Counted from the stretch's first letter, positions 11,040 to 24,029 are shown. The stretch: 64,000 nt of DNA from Schistosoma mansoni (GCF_000237925.1 NC_031498.1:18934837-18998836); one strand, 5' to 3'. Notes: generated from the sequence alone by a model not told the origin. Numbers and translations: made by a program.

Positions 11040-14000
11040 AGATTTGTCTACTGTTAATTAATTCAAGAAATATTACCATTATTTTTAGTTAATTCAATTG
11101 ACCGGTAAACTTAAAATGATTTCTCTAATAAATACCAAGTTTATAAAATGCAAAAATTTGTTTTAAAAGTGATTTCGTTATAAGCTGGTATTAAATAGAG
11201 AACTACAAAGATCCTCGTAGCAGTAGACGGTTGTTTCATTCTTGGTTGGTGTTTCTTTAGTAAAGCATGCCAATTATTTCATATGGGATCTAGCTGATAG
11301 TTTTCAAATATCAAGGAGATTTCGAAACCTTTGGATAGCGAAAAGCGAACCATATATCCAACATCGTTGGTAAATTACTTACAAATTCCCAGCTTAGTTG
11401 GTCTCATTAATCATACCTTTTCACTGGTCTCTTCAGATTTTTGCCAAAACCAGTCACTGGTTAGCACTGTATTCTAAGATTTTTATGTGTTTTGAAGAAA
11501 GGTTTTCGTCACAGACTGACGTCGACTGGAGAACCATCAAAACGTATGAAGCATTGAAGTATTACATATTTAAATGGAAACCACACTGGTGATTTATTTT
11601 TAGACATTTCTAGAAGTCTTATCATAGGAACCATTGAATAGTTTGTTATGCATAGCAGTTTTGAAAAAAATTGTTCATCGTTTTACATTTTGTTTCTATG
11701 TACACTCAGGATTTCAAATTACTACCAAGTCACTTAGTAGTATGTTTGCATCTCTGAACACAAGATAGTAATTTTATTTTCAGTCCAAACATCTATCTCA
11801 CCATAAACTAAATTCCTTAGGCCGAGGATATATTTCATCGTATCAATTAATTCATGCGTATTGACATTTTCAAAGTATGACCAGTAAGCATCTCAAAAAA
11901 AGGTATTTCATTTGAGATAGTTGATAAAAAATTATTAGAACACTAAGATATCTAAAAATCGTATGACTAGGAGTTACCAAAGAAAAGTGTTTTTAAGAGA
12001 ATTCTTGTAAGCAAAATCTATCACACTTCAACTTAGCATTCTATTCTATATCATTTATTTTAGTTAAATACCAATACAAATTTCATTTTCTTTACGATAC
12101 AGTCATCCGATCACTTTTATTTACACAACAATGGACAAAGGACTACTTCCATATACTTTCATGGCCCTGTTAACTAATACACTCACTTGTTATAATAGTT
12201 TGTGAGAGTGAGACCGCTCACACCAACTTTTCTGAGTAAAGCTCTTAGGGGTATTGTATTCGCTATAATTTATAGGAATCGTAAAATAGTTGAAATCAGA
12301 AACTTATATGGATCTTTCCATCTTAGTTGATTGTTCTTTTGAACCTGGTTGATTCAAATAAGTTTCATTTTTCTGCTTAAAATTAGAACGTTAGGTTGGT
12401 TCCAGAATGAACAACATTGTTCACCTGAAGCAATTGTACCATAATGACTGATTGACCCAACCAGCTTTTGCGACTAGACCTCTATTTTTGGTTTTCAAGT
12501 TAGTGCTGGATTAACTGTTTGATAATGGTCATTTCGATGTCGGTTGTCTCAAACGTTTATTTATTACAGAAAGTTATTGTTATTTCTCAACCCATTTACG
12601 TGATCAACTTCCAATTTCCATAGGGTTTACCCTGTGTACATCTGTTAATTTACGGTAAAAAGTGATGCTGACTTACGTTCAATGATAATGCATAACCAGC
12701 TTTAAGTACGTGAGTCAGTTGATTCACTTCATACAGGGAACCTACTAGCATGTTTTGTTCCTACAACCGCTTCGATGAGTATTTGTAATCACGACTCTCT
12801 ATGAACAGTGAAATTAATTGTTTCGTATCATGATATTTAACGGCCATTTAATGTTTCTACGAGACTTCTACTACTAAAATGCCAACGATACAATTACAAT
12901 TTTAACTAATGTATCTTATACTGTAGATCATATCACATTTCTCTCCTCTGAGATTTTTCTCTTGTATAATGAATTTTGTGTGAATTCTAAAGGGAAATAT
13001 AGACCTACAAATAACTTCCTAAACATTTTTATACGATGAAATATGTTTCATGGTTACACTTTGTTGACTGTATATGTAGTCATTCAACGAGATATTGAAG
13101 CCACACCTACTAGTTTCGACATTTGTACGGAATTATAGATGAATGTTATAAAATAGCTATGATTAAGAACTAATACTCGGGGAATTTTAGAAAGACTAAG
13201 TATCATTGGTCAAGCAGTCCCATTTACGTTGAGAAAACTCGATAAAGCGTACATTTCCGTTTTTCAGACAATTTGTTACCAAGATCTTTTACTCTACTCT
13301 ATTTCTTTCGTGTTCAATTTTCCTAAAATCTTCCATTTATACACCATAAACACTCATTATTGGAACATGTAGACGTAAAACAATTTGTCTGTTCAATGTT
13401 GATTTGTTCACATAACTTATGTACAATGGTATTACACTAATTTATAGGCTGTCCGTTAGATTATGTGGTAAGGAATATCAATATCTATGCGTCAGTCTGC
13501 TGTAAGCTGGATATATACACCTATGTATGTTATTTTAGAAAATCAACTAGCGACCGTAATATTACTGATGAGGGGCAAGTTCATGAGAATGACTTCAATA
13601 CGTTTTAGTGAAAATAGTAAAAAACAAAACAACAATCTTGACTACTGACTAATGAACAGTAGGCAAGATCGATTATCGATAAGTTATGCGACTTCCGAGT
13701 TATACGTGGTAGATGCTTATCTCTTAGATAACTAGAGGTTGAGATAATTCAAATGTTGCTTTCAAAAATAGATACTGAGGGAGATTATAAAATTCTAAGG
13801 CATTTAGATGAACTAAGATGGAACATAGTTTCGTTCATTGTGTAATCTGTAAAGGGCCATGATAATTTACCTGAATGTATAAAAAATATCAATGTAAAAA
13901 CAGAATTCCAACTATGAATATTGCATGCACATACTTATAATAACAATAATCGATAATACAATTTAGTTACGGCAAGACTTTGTATTTAGCAGGATTGACT

Positions 14001-14235
14001 GAAGCTATCCACATAGTTTAACACTCCTACTGATCAGCATGAGTTATGAACGGTGAACAATTCCTGGTTGGAATATCTGTAGAATTTATTAACCACTGTT
14101 AGAGAAATTAGGTGCGACAGTTTCAAACCTACAGCGGCGTAATAAGCCGTCTCTTCATCTAGAACAATGCATAATTCACACATTACATTCCGTTTGTAAC
14201 TATTTCTTTTGATTCCTTGATACCTCTGATATTGT
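11040..14235. other. Long stretch without a recognised gene
   Basis: Three kilobases with only short open frames. I could not recognise an exon, RNA gene or transposon fragment. It may be intergenic, or intronic sequence of an unseen gene. Confidence 0.5.
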
Positions 14236-14237
14236 AA

Positions 14238-14512
14238 TGAATAAGTACACAGGTGGGGAAAATTAGTTTATTTTAATACAAAATTACAGAGTTATTTGGT
14301 AAAATCTGAAAAACAATATGTTTAATACTTTCTTTGTAAATCCTCCATCAATTGTCTCAAACTCCATTGTTTCTTCATCTCTATAACAATTACTCTCTGT
14401 CCCCGTCCTCTTCGATTAGATCATCTCAACCTTCTGTTACAAGACATTCCACTTCTGATTGTTGTCATACACTACTTATGTCGACATAAGTAGCACACAC
14501 CACACAATCACT
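14238..14512 (+). repeat. Dispersed repeat R3, copy 2, with 22-bp perfect palindrome
   Basis: Matches 7020-7325 and 44487-44775. Positions 14472-14493 are a perfect 22-bp palindrome centred on GTCGAC. The corresponding sites in the other two copies are partly decayed, so the palindrome is probably ancestral. Confidence 0.7.
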
Positions 14513-14840
14513 AGTTTTCTTCCTGTATTGACATAACATATGGGAAATAGAACTGAGACACTCTTGTTACGTAAGACATTTCTTCGTTAGTCGAAACAAC
14601 ACATTTATTTCATTTAATATGTAACGAACAACCAGGATTATTTCAAACAGATAGAACGTCAGAAACTCAACGTATAAGTTGAATTCATACCAATTTACAA
14701 AAACACACTGAGTAAATCGATCAAATTGAGAATATATTAAAGTAAACAACGTCATGTATCGCAAAAAAATCAGTGACGAGGAATTAAGTATCCAAGTTTC
14801 GTAAAGAGTGAATGAATATGTTTTGGGTGGAAATAGAGGT

Positions 14841-14853
14841 CTTTGAAGGTCAT
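14841..14853. repeat. Target-site duplication, 3' side of RTE-A copy
   Basis: CTTTGAAGGTCAT; identical to 16529-16541. Confidence 0.9.
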
Positions 14854-16528
14854 CAGTCAGTCAGTCAGCGACAACGTAGGACCAGGCACATATATGCATC
14901 GGTCCAAGTTGCCATACCTCGTTAGCACAACAAGATGAACACCGGATTTATAGAAGTAATTAATTTAGTGGTGGTACTATATAAAGAAAGGTTGTATATA
15001 AGGATTTAGTATAGGAAGGATGACAGATATGAAGCAATTTTAATCTCAAGGTTTAAGGGAAGATAAAAAGATGTATACACCTTCGCCATTGTGATCGATT
15101 CTGAGCCATGTCACCTAGAGTCTCCAACCATTGGTTACGATTGCCACGCGGACCCCAACCAGGTAGTCTGCATCTACCAACATGGCTCAGACTAGAAGTT
15201 AGTGACTTCAAGCACTGATGCCATGTTTTGGTTTGGCTGCCCCTAACTCTCTTCCAACCATCCCCTACACTAGTCAACATTGCTCGTCGTGGTAACCGAT
15301 GTTCAGGCGTACGTAACACGTGGCCTAACCATCTCAGTCGATGAAGATTCATAGCCTCATCAACTGATTTACCATCACTCCCTAATACCCTGCGTCTAAC
15401 CTCACTATTACTTACCCGATGATCCCAGCAGATGCGAGCAATATTTCTAAGGCATCTGTGGTCAAATACTAGTAACCTACGAGTATCTTCTACTATTAAT
15501 GGCCATGTTTCGCAGCCGTAAAGTAGAACAGAGCGAACCGCTGCGCAGTATACTCGTCCCTTAATTGATAGACGGATATCTCGTCTTCGCCATAGGTGAC
15601 GTAAGTTGGCAAAAGCCAAACGAGCTTTCTGAATCCGTGCTGAGATTTCGTCAGACACCAACCCATTAGGGCTGATCAGACTTCCAAGATAAGTGAAGTT
15701 GTCCACGCGTTCGACTACTTCACTCCCTATCCTTAGTTCAGGTGTTGACACAGGCCAGTCCTGGAGTAACAATTTACATTTGGATGGGGAGAAACGCATC
15801 CCAAACATCCTGGCATTATTACTGAGTTCCAACAGAAGACTCTGCATTTTGTCAGTGTCTTCACCAAACAGGACTATGTCATCTGCGTATTCTAAGTCGA
15901 TAAGTGAACCTCCTGGTAGAAGATCAATTCCTGAAAATTCAGTCGACGAGAGCGTTATTTCCAGCAACAGGTCTATGATGAAGTTAAACAAAAATGGGGA
16001 TAGTGGACAGCCTTGAAGGACACCACTTGAGGTTGTAAAATCATATGACAGTTCGCCATAAGCTCTCACTCGACTGGTAGTGTTCGAGTAAAGAGCCTTC
16101 ACAAGGTTTATGTACTTCTCAGGTACACCTTTCAATGACAGACACTGCCACAGAACCTCTCGGTCTACAGAGTCAAATGCTGCTTTTAAGTCAAGAAAAA
16201 TTATCATTGTCGGACGCCGATAAGCATGTCTGTGCTCTAAAACTTGACGAATGGTGAATATGTGGTCGATACAGCCACGACCAGGTCTGAAGCCAGCCTG
16301 ATTTTCTCGTGTTTGCAGTTCACGAGTCTTAGTTAGGCGCCCGATAATTATTGAGGCTAGTATTTTAGATACTATGTTAGTCAGACTAATCCCTCTATGG
16401 TTATCACAGGATGATTTTGGCCCCCTTCTTATATATTGGGACAATCAGAGATTGTGACTAGTCAGATGGGATTACGTCCGTTTCCCAGATTTTAGCCAGA
16501 ATATTAGTCAACCTAATCGCTTCGTGAC
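14854..16528 (-). mobile_element. RTE-A non-LTR retrotransposon, 5'-truncated insertion
   Basis: A minus-strand insertion of about 1.67 kb bounded by the 13-bp repeat CTTTGAAGGTCAT. It holds the reverse transcriptase and C-terminal region of ORF2 plus a 200-bp 3' UTR ending in a GACTGACTGACTGA tail. The endonuclease half is missing, as expected of incomplete target-primed reverse transcription. The same 3' UTR recurs at 29641, 31708 and 39768, and as remnants at 42998, 52868 (minus), 54288, 56500 and 57985 (minus), so family A is the most abundant autonomous family in the window. Confidence 0.92.
15053..16444 (-). pseudogene. RTE-A ORF2 reverse transcriptase (truncated, frameshifted)
   Basis: A 463-residue open frame. 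It reads through conserved RT blocks: HRGISLTN at about residue 17, the catalytic FLDLKAAFD (residues 83-91), LQGCPLSPFLFNF (143-155), and YADD (186-189), which is the metal-binding motif. The C-terminal region with GHVLRTPEHRLPRR is typical of RTE ORF2. Upstream, to 16528, the protein continues in another frame (KIWETDVIPSD, a stop, then IVPIYKKG), so a small indel in a G run near 16425-16435 plus an in-frame stop inactivate it. The function in an intact element is target-primed reverse transcription of the element's RNA. The long uninterrupted frame suggests a fairly young insertion. Confidence 0.9.
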
Positions 16529-16541
16529 CTTTGAAGGTCAT
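16529..16541. repeat. Target-site duplication, 5' side of RTE-A copy
   Basis: CTTTGAAGGTCAT; identical to 14841-14853. Confidence 0.9.
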
Positions 16542-16544
16542 ATT

Positions 16545-17555
16545 AGGACACCAAATATTGATGCTTAGCAATCTGATATAGCCATTTATACAAGTACTTT
16601 TTAGGATTGAATGACCCATAAGATGTTTGGTTGATATGTAAAATGCTTTGCAGGTCAAAGTAATATTTTTCATAGAGGATACAATACATCAGCAAGGTAA
16701 GGAAAAGAGAATGATGATTAGTTTTTAAAAAACAAAGAACTATTTAGTAACATGAAAGAGCAACCCGTCCAACTTTTGTTCCACTCAAATAACACTATAC
16801 ACTGTTTACAGAAGGGTGGTTTGAAAACAAGATAATGAAGCGAACTACTGAATTGGGTTAGTAGCGCTATATTTCATGGGTCAGGTCGAAGTGATCAAGA
16901 AAGCAAGTGGTTATTCCATCTGTTAGGGACTAAGCTAGTCTAATAACATGGAAAAGGAAATAAGTGAAATTTTAAGTCGACATTACTTTGGGTTGCACAT
17001 ACGTTGGCCGAAATTCCCAGATATCGAACATAACTGAAAGTAATCAAGGTAATTTAAACTAAGCCAAAATATTCAACTGAGTTGTGGCGCATTTGAATAG
17101 TGCAGTGAGAAAACTAGACAAAGTGGAATAATAAGTTATAAGACAAATCAAACAGCCAAAACACAGGATGAATGAGACATATCAAGTGAAGAATAAAATA
17201 AGCACAGAACATTATGATTATAAACCTTGATTAGAAATCTTCACAAATTTTTAAAAAATAAACATAGGATTCACACCTAAAAACATTTTCCGGTTTAAAT
17301 TTAATCAACAATAAATCCAAAAGTCGGAATATACACTGAAATTTCTGAAGAAGCGGTCTCTGCACCTTAGAATGCATAGTGCTGGTAAACTTGAACCATA
17401 CATACAAACATACATTGTTAACTTTATACCCAATTCTCAATTTATTTGAAATTATCAAGTCCAACCTTGGCATTGATACCTATAAAGTGAGTATATTGCC
17501 AATGCATAGATCAGCAGCCAAACACAAGTCAATAGGAATGGAAACGATAGTTATA
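16545..17555. other. Stretch without a recognised gene
   Basis: No convincing homology. Short minus-strand frames near 17231-17473 could be more of the neighbouring Penelope-like remnant, but I found no motif. Confidence 0.45.
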
Positions 17556-17559
17556 CAAA

Positions 17560-17845
17560 TCTGAGACTGAAACTAAACAAAGTGTCTGACCCAAGCCCCT
17601 TCAGGAAAATCACTAAGTCAAAAGAATTAATAAGTATACTTGTAAATAAGGGGTAAACATCGACAATAGACATTGTTTCATCAGCTTTCATATGGTTAGC
17701 AGCATGTTGAATCCACTTGAAATTTTTGAGTTCATGTATCACTTCCCTGTCATTGAGTTTTATGATCCTGGCAAGATTATGAGCTAGTTTGTATAGTCAC
17801 TTAACGCTCTTATTAGGTGTGTTTGAGAAACTCAGTCTTCCCAGA
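17560..17845 (-). pseudogene. Penelope-like element reverse transcriptase remnant
   Basis: Minus-strand reading gives YKLAHNLARI, then an ELKNFKWIQH segment, then DETMSIVDVYPLFTSILIN. These resemble the PLE RT order 'TYxLAKxLxxIL ... SFDVxSLFTSIPI'. Stops and a frameshift interrupt it. Penelope-like elements are known from schistosomes. The match is to one RT block only, so the confidence is moderate. Confidence 0.55.
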
Positions 17846-18296
17846 TGTAACTTCAGCTTTATGATGAACAGAAAGATTGATTTACTTTAAACTGTAATCG
17901 AAGAACTCATTTGTTCATTAAAATTTAATAACAATGACATACATCTTTGCATGGCAGTGCTTGGAAACATTTTACATCAAATGACTCTCATCCTCACTAC
18001 AAACCAAGCTAATATATGAACACGACTAATCACGCATTTAGTATGAAAGAGTTTTCGATCTTATTTGTCACTGGTAATTTGAATAGTTTCAAGTGAAAGT
18101 TGGGGGAGATTCCCGGGGGCACATGTCGACAGTATTTAATTCCAACCATTTGGACTTTAACAAACGATTTTCAAATAATCGGTGAACAACTGTTTGAAAC
18201 TACCCATTCAAAATCAAACGGAATTTTCCATAAAACCGGAAGCCATTTTTCGAAATGCTTTACAATGAAGACAAGTACATGGATAAACATACATAA

Positions 18297-20498
18297 TCAA
18301 GAGTTGTTTTCGAACCTCGGAAGACCAAACTGTTCAGGTTTAAAATCAGACATACAATTTAATCTAGTGATACGTGATATGTCAATGGATGAAATTGATT
18401 TTGGAAAATTCCCAGGTGGTTCTCGTGGATCAGGAATCCATACAACGTGCATCCCAGCTGACAGAGCGGCTTCAACACCATTTGGAGAGTCTTCAAACAC
18501 TAAAACGTTATCAGAGGAATCTGGAGGAACTTTAAATCTGTTAGCGGTAGTTAGAAATATATCCGGCATAGGTTTACCATGCTTAATCTAAAATTAATGT
18601 AAATTAAAAATGTGAGAAACAGTTTGGGAATCACAATGACAAGATGTTTTAAAGCTACAGAAAATGTTAGAATTGTGAACCCGATATCAAAGGTTTTGCT
18701 GAGTATGAAAATCTTTTTTTAAAAATTGCAACGTAATAACTATATACAAGTACATGTGAGATACTGTAAAACATTCAGAGGCTGAAAACGATATCACAAG
18801 TGTTTCTAAACTACTGTTTGATGTCGAACTTATCAAGATCAATTTATTTCCCTTACAATATATAAAAAATCTGACGTGATTCGATAGTTTAGCAACTATT
18901 TTGGAGCTGACATTGGGGCTTTCGGAGTAGGATGTCTGAGAGTACACGAACAGTAAGTTCATAGGCTCAGAACCGATTGCAAACCACTTATCGGTAGATC
19001 AACGAGTTTTTGTTGATGAGAGTACGAATTAATTCTGAAGTAACTTTTGGAAACTCATACTTGATAAAGTACCACAGATAACAAAAGTAGGCTTTTATTG
19101 ATCCTATGTTAATGAGCCTCGAAGTTTTACTCAGTTTTCAGTGCTACTTCACCCCGATAATGTCAAAATATTACGAGAAATTGGAATGACGATGCACGAG
19201 AAATCCAGGTGAATCCTGACATCTTGTTAAGCTGGTCTAAGACATGGCCAACACATTACTGTAACAGTGTCTCTATGCATATAGGATAAATAAAGGGCGG
19301 TAATAAAAGAATCGGAAAGCATTTGTCATCAATTCTTATTTACAATGATGACTTGGAGACTATTGTCATTTGGTTATTGTTGCAGAGCAGTAGGCCACTG
19401 ATGACTCGCAAAGTTAGACTAAATAGGTTCACTAAGCGTCAGAGAGGCAATGTTATCAAATTAAAAAATGAACTATTAAATGACTAAGAAATATATGCAT
19501 CCCTTATTATTTTTCCAACCAGGTCATTACAACATAAGACACGATAGAAGAGTTCAGAGCTATGAATGAAGAGTATAGTCGTGATGTGTAGATCTTCCCA
19601 TTGTGTTATTAAATTGACTCCAAGAATTTGCCGTTGAAGGGAGTGGTGCCTGCTCCATCGATATACTCACTTAAAAGACTAAACACATACACAAGGATAC
19701 CACGAAAGGAGTAACACAAATTCTTATCTCAGAGGGAATTTCTGAGAAATTTATACGTATTCAAGAAGTTTGGCTCGGTATACTAGAAACGGATACAAGC
19801 TTCGAAGCTTTCTGACATTGCTACGTATAACATAAGTAAAAATCAAGGGGGATGGAACAGGAAAAAGATAAGAAACTAAAGCAGGAATGGATGAGTTTGA
19901 CTACATAATCGTTACTACCCTGGTATATCACATTTGTACTCGTCGTTTATAGGGCGAAACGCAAAGCGAAGCCGTTACCTATTGGCCGAAAATTAAGTTA
20001 TTAGATCGTAGAGTCACAACATTCTGGAAAATTAAACGGGCACATCACATTTCTGTTTGGTCACAAACTTACAGTAGGATCGTCACCCGAGCAAACAGAA
20101 TGAGAGACTTTAGTCATTATATCCCGATGGTTTTTCATTTTCTGATCAAGTTCATAACTGCAACAACCAGTAGCCAGGGCCATAGGAATATTATGTGAAG
20201 CAAGATGAAAAATAAGTTCCTCTGCACCTGGTAAACATTGAACACTCTCCCATCTTTCTGGAGTAATGTACTCCGACTGCTTTTGAATAAATTCATCAGC
20301 ATTTAGTGGCAAATTATAGTGTTTTAGAAGTATTTCACCGGCTTCATGAGGTTTTCTTCCCATCATTAGCTTTTTTATGTTATAATCGAACTGTAAATTA
20401 TATCCACTGAGAAAATTTGATGTGAACTCAGTGTATATGGATTCTGTATCCAAAATAAGACCATCGACGTCAAATATAACGTGAGTGACCTTAGTCAT
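18297..20498 (-). CDS. HAD-family hydrolase, pseudouridine-5'-phosphatase-like (two exons)
   Basis: Exon 1 is 20073-20498 (142 codons) ending at a GTAAGT donor. Exon 2 is 18297-18587, preceded by a TTTTAG acceptor. Both junctions are phase 0, giving 238 residues, close to the roughly 230 of animal PUDP/HDHD1. Motif I is FDVDGLILDTES with nucleophile Asp10 and acid/base Asp12. Motif II lies in MALATG, the motif III lysine is in KHGKP just after the junction, and motif IV is VFEDSPNG. The GDDP-HGKP arrangement across the junction is characteristic of PUDP. The family dephosphorylates pseudouridine 5'-phosphate in the cytosol, but HAD substrate specificity cannot be proved from motifs. The 1.49-kb intron has no recognised transposon. 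A CR1 3' end begins only about 70-90 bp upstream of the ATG in the same orientation, so any promoter close to the ATG lies in or beyond that element. Confidence 0.9.
18588..20072 (-). other. Intron of the HAD phosphatase gene
   Basis: GT-AG bounded. I recognise no transposon or nested gene in its 1485 bp. Confidence 0.8.
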
Positions 20499-20564
20499 AT
20501 CACATCCAAGGTCAAGGGATTAGTAAGTGTACCACGTCTAACATACTACATCCCCAACACAAGG

Positions 20565-22395
20565 TTGAACGTGTTATCGTGAAGTTCAAATGGTTCAAAT
20601 GGTTATGGACGGAATAGAAGAAGCTTTCGCTTAACAGGATTCCGTGTCTAGTGGCAGTGGATCGTCAATACTTCCAGGCAGGAAACTAGATATATTGACG
20701 ATAATAGGAAAAAAAGAAATTAGTAAATCATAATAAGATGTTATCCTTAGTCCTTAAGAATAGGTCAAGCTTCCGCTTAAAGGACTCCTGGGAAGTCACC
20801 TGGACTAGCTCAGTCGGCAGAGAATTACAGCATTTGACAACTCTTAAGGAGTAGAAGTTGTGTCTACAGTTCGCTCTGCTATGTTAGGTCTCCAGTTTCT
20901 GGGTGTTACCCCTTTGGTTTGTATTGGGACTAAGCTTAGTTGGGTGTTTAAGGGGATGACCAGAAGTGTTAAGGATACTGTAAGTCATAAAAAGGCCACC
21001 TCTGAGACTCCTGTACTCTAATGGGTAAAGGTTAAGTGATTGGAGGCGCTCCTCATAAGGTTTGAATTCCAGTCCCCGAATTGATTTCGCGGCTCGCCGT
21101 TGGATACGCTCCAGAGTGTCCTGATCCTTTTGGTGTGAGAGAGGAAATACTATGTTTTCTTGCTCTAAATAGGGATGAATAAAACTGTTGAAGATTGTAT
21201 GGAAAGTTCTTCCGTCAAACTGGCCAAAAATGCGCCTCAGTGTTACTAGTGCAGGGTTTGCTTGAAAGGCATTTTTGTTACAGTTATTGTAAGACTTCAA
21301 ATCATAGGGTACCAACACTCCTAAAACTTTTTCGACCTGGTATACTTCTAGAGAGGAGTTTCGAAAGTTGTAAATGTAGTCTGCAATATGTCGCGGATGG
21401 AATACTTTACACTTTGAAGTGTTAAAAGTTTCTGTTGGTCTGCCGTAACTTTGAAGTCGAGTTAGATCCTCCTGAAGTGCCAATATATCCTCTTGATTGT
21501 GTATCTCTCTCCAGAGTTCCACATCATCAGCAAAAAGTAATAAGTCAGACGATGCCTGTTGAGGAAGATCGTTTACATGAACCAAGAAGAGAAGAGGTCC
21601 TAGTAATGAACCCTGGGAGACCCCACTAGGACATTCCATAGCCTGAGAGAAAGTGAGTCAGTCAATCAGAGGTGGTTTGATGTCCAATCTTTTGAGCTTA
21701 TTGATGAGATATATATGGTTAACCCAATCAAAAGCTTTTGAGAAATCAAAGTAAATGATGTCAACCTTCCCCTTGCTTGTCCATCTGTCCACCGCAGTCA
21801 GCAGGTTGATTATACAAGAGTGTCCCTTCCTGAAACCATGCTGTTGGGGTGAAGAGAAATTTAAGTAGTCATGTGTACCGTCGTATATCAGGGACCCCAT
21901 AATTTTTGAAGGTATAGAGAGAAGAACAGCTGGCAGGTAACTTGGAGGTTCGCTGCGTCAACCTCCTTTGAAAATTGGTGTGATGTGAGCCAGCTTCCAA
22001 ATTTCCGGTAGTTTGCCTCGGCTTAGCGAGTGTGGGAACATTACACTAAGCGGTGTTGCCAGGATTGAAGCTGCTTCCCTCAGTGAAGCAGGATGAACCA
22101 TATCCGGACCAGGAGAAGCATCTTTTCTTAGGTGCTGCAGTTTCTGGAACACCAAGTCAGCGCTCAGGTTCACTTCGGGATTGTCCTATGAAGTTGCAAA
22201 TGAAGCTTTCATCAGTATATTTGATGTGGGTCGGTTGAAATATCCGAGATTATTGTTCGGCCGAGAGGTTAGCGGCATCACCGTCGTTATGACTCGGGCC
22301 ATTAGGACTTAGCAGTTGGGAAACTCCAGTTTTGGCTTGTCGAAGAGAAGCTGCATAAAGAAATGAGCTTTTCGGCTGGGAGATAAATTTATCAG
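20565..22395 (-). mobile_element. CR1-type non-LTR retrotransposon, decayed
   Basis: Minus-strand fragments read in order: KLQHLRKDASPGPDMVHPA and LPEIWKLAHITPIFKGG (21958-22173), then QQHGFRKGHSCIINLLTAVD and IIYFDFSKAFDWVNH (21658-21900), then GVSQGSLLGPLLFLVHVNDLP and LLLFADDVEL (20884-21639), ending in the family's C-terminal block. FADD replaces YADD, as in CR1/jockey-type RTs. Frameshifts and stops separate the parts. The 3' UTR runs to about 20585 and ends in two copies of the 9-mer CCATTTGAA, matching CR1's habit of ending in short tandem repeats. SR1 and Perere are the known schistosome CR1 families it may belong to. Confidence 0.85.
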
Positions 22396-22745
22396 TAAGT
22401 TTCAAATGGTTCAGATGGTTATGGATGGAATAGAAGCTTTCGTTTAACGGGCTTCCGTATCTAGTATCAGTGGATCATCGATGCCCCAGGTAAGAAACAA
22501 GGTACATTTAACGATAAAAGAGAGGAGAAAACATCGTAAATTATAGCGAGATACTGTCCTTAGTCCTCAATAATATGTCAAGTTCTCTCTTAAAAAAACT
22601 CCTAGGAATTCGCTAACACTAGTTCGGTCGGAAACAAACTCCAGCATTTGACTACTCTTAAGGAGTAGAAAATGTGTCTACAGTCCGTTCTAGATTGAGA
22701 GGGGCTGAAGAATAGGGTTATCTCAGTTTATAAAACTTTCCAAAT
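22396..22745 (-). mobile_element. CR1 3' end, second copy abutting the first
   Basis: Repeats the 3' UTR of the neighbouring element (compare 20585-20880): the same TTCAAATGGTT terminus, GAAGCTTTCG, CAGTGGATC and CTTAAGGAGTAGAA blocks, and it stops just before the RT C-terminus. Its 3' end touches the 5' end of the first copy, giving a head-to-tail pair. Confidence 0.8.
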
Positions 22746-22749
22746 GTTC

Positions 22750-23200
22750 CAACATGAGCTGAAACTCTATTTTCAGTTCAATACTTACGATGGTGAACGA
22801 TTCGATGAGCAGTTCTGTAATTAGATAGCAACTAACTGGTTTTAGATTTGAGGTTGTCCCCTTAAATTATCTTGAAAATAATGATAACGAGGACGTTTCC
22901 GATTTGAAGTTCTCATCAATTACTTATGGACTGTGGTTAGGTTTTTTTAAGTCTATCTGTACACAGGAGAGAATTTTTGTTTTCGATTGCCTCCAGTAAG
23001 ATGGGAGCCTTGAAACTGCAGAAATATTTTCACTTAAGTTTCTTTGAACCTATACCAACACCTACCTCTTTTTAAGACAGACTTCTTTGAAATATGTAGA
23101 AAAGTTTAGTGACTAGCCTAAGCATGTCTTTTGCCATAAACTGAGTTTAAAGAGCTAATTAAATCGGACATGTGACCAGTCTTCATGATAAGGGTAAAAT
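22750..23200. other. Unassigned sequence beside gypsy remnant
   Basis: No motif recognised. It may be flank or LTR of the decayed gypsy element. Confidence 0.4.
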
Positions 23201-23640
23201 ACTGAAATGTACTTGACCACTGCTGACAATGAGAGTAGAGCCACTCTATCACACCTCTGTGAAATGTACCTGTGATAGGAAACATTGCCATGTTTTTAGA
23301 AAGAGGATATATATGCCTCAGGTATTCATGGCTTGATAACGCCTTGTCCGTAACACTTTTTATAATCAAGGTTCCGAAATTCAGTCATACTAGAAGTCAG
23401 GGGTGAACGAATTCGAAGACATATTTGAAGGATGGTCGGGAAGTATATGATCTAAGCTGACTGGTTGTCACCAGGGCTGTGTTGCACGACGTACCCGATG
23501 GTGATCTGGTAAGTTTGAGTGTTCTACCGTCTCCAGCTAGGGCGTATCCAGTAATACTAATGAGGTAAGCACCCATGTCGAAGACTGGCAGATCTTTATT
23601 TTAGGGATGTACTAACGCGATACAACTTACTTCCCCTTCT
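23200..23640 (-). repeat. LTR-like repeat R6, minus-strand copy
   Basis: The reverse complement aligns with 34655-34965 and with 48945-49031 plus 49586-49805. Shared blocks are GCCAGTCTTCGACAT, AGATCACCATCGGGTACG, ACTTCCCGACCATCC and TTATAAAAAGTG. It lies on the 3' side of the decayed gypsy pol on the same strand, which suggests it is that element's LTR, although no TG...CA ends or duplicate could be fixed. Confidence 0.5.
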
Positions 23641-24029
23641 ACTGTGGTGGTGATGAACCTAAGAAATAATCGGCTAGAAGACTAAACGCAGCGAGCTTTT
23701 GGATGGCAAATACTCTCCTGATAGCTCACTGTGATCAGCAGTATCTGATTGGCTTTCATTATCATAAGAAACCACTCAGTACAACATAGTGGCGAGTGAT
23801 GTGGAACGAATATTCCGATTCATCGTATTATTTGTGATCTTCCCAATAACTCAAGAAGAAAGAATGAAAGTGTATGTGCATATCGAAAAACACTCGTACT
23901 TGCGAAAGCAAGAGGAACATGAGAAAAATCCTTTTCCATGCAACAGTGGAAAAAATTCGACGACAGTTCCTGTTTTGGTTCTTTTAAATAATAATGTATA
24001 CGCACGTGTAGGCATGTAAAAATGTCAGT

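Noticed and set aside
15693-16016. 107-residue plus-strand frame
   Set aside because: Antisense to the RTE-A reverse transcriptase.
18100-18591. 163-residue plus-strand open frame
   Set aside because: It is antisense to exon 2 of the PUDP-like gene, whose HAD motifs and splice phases are convincing.
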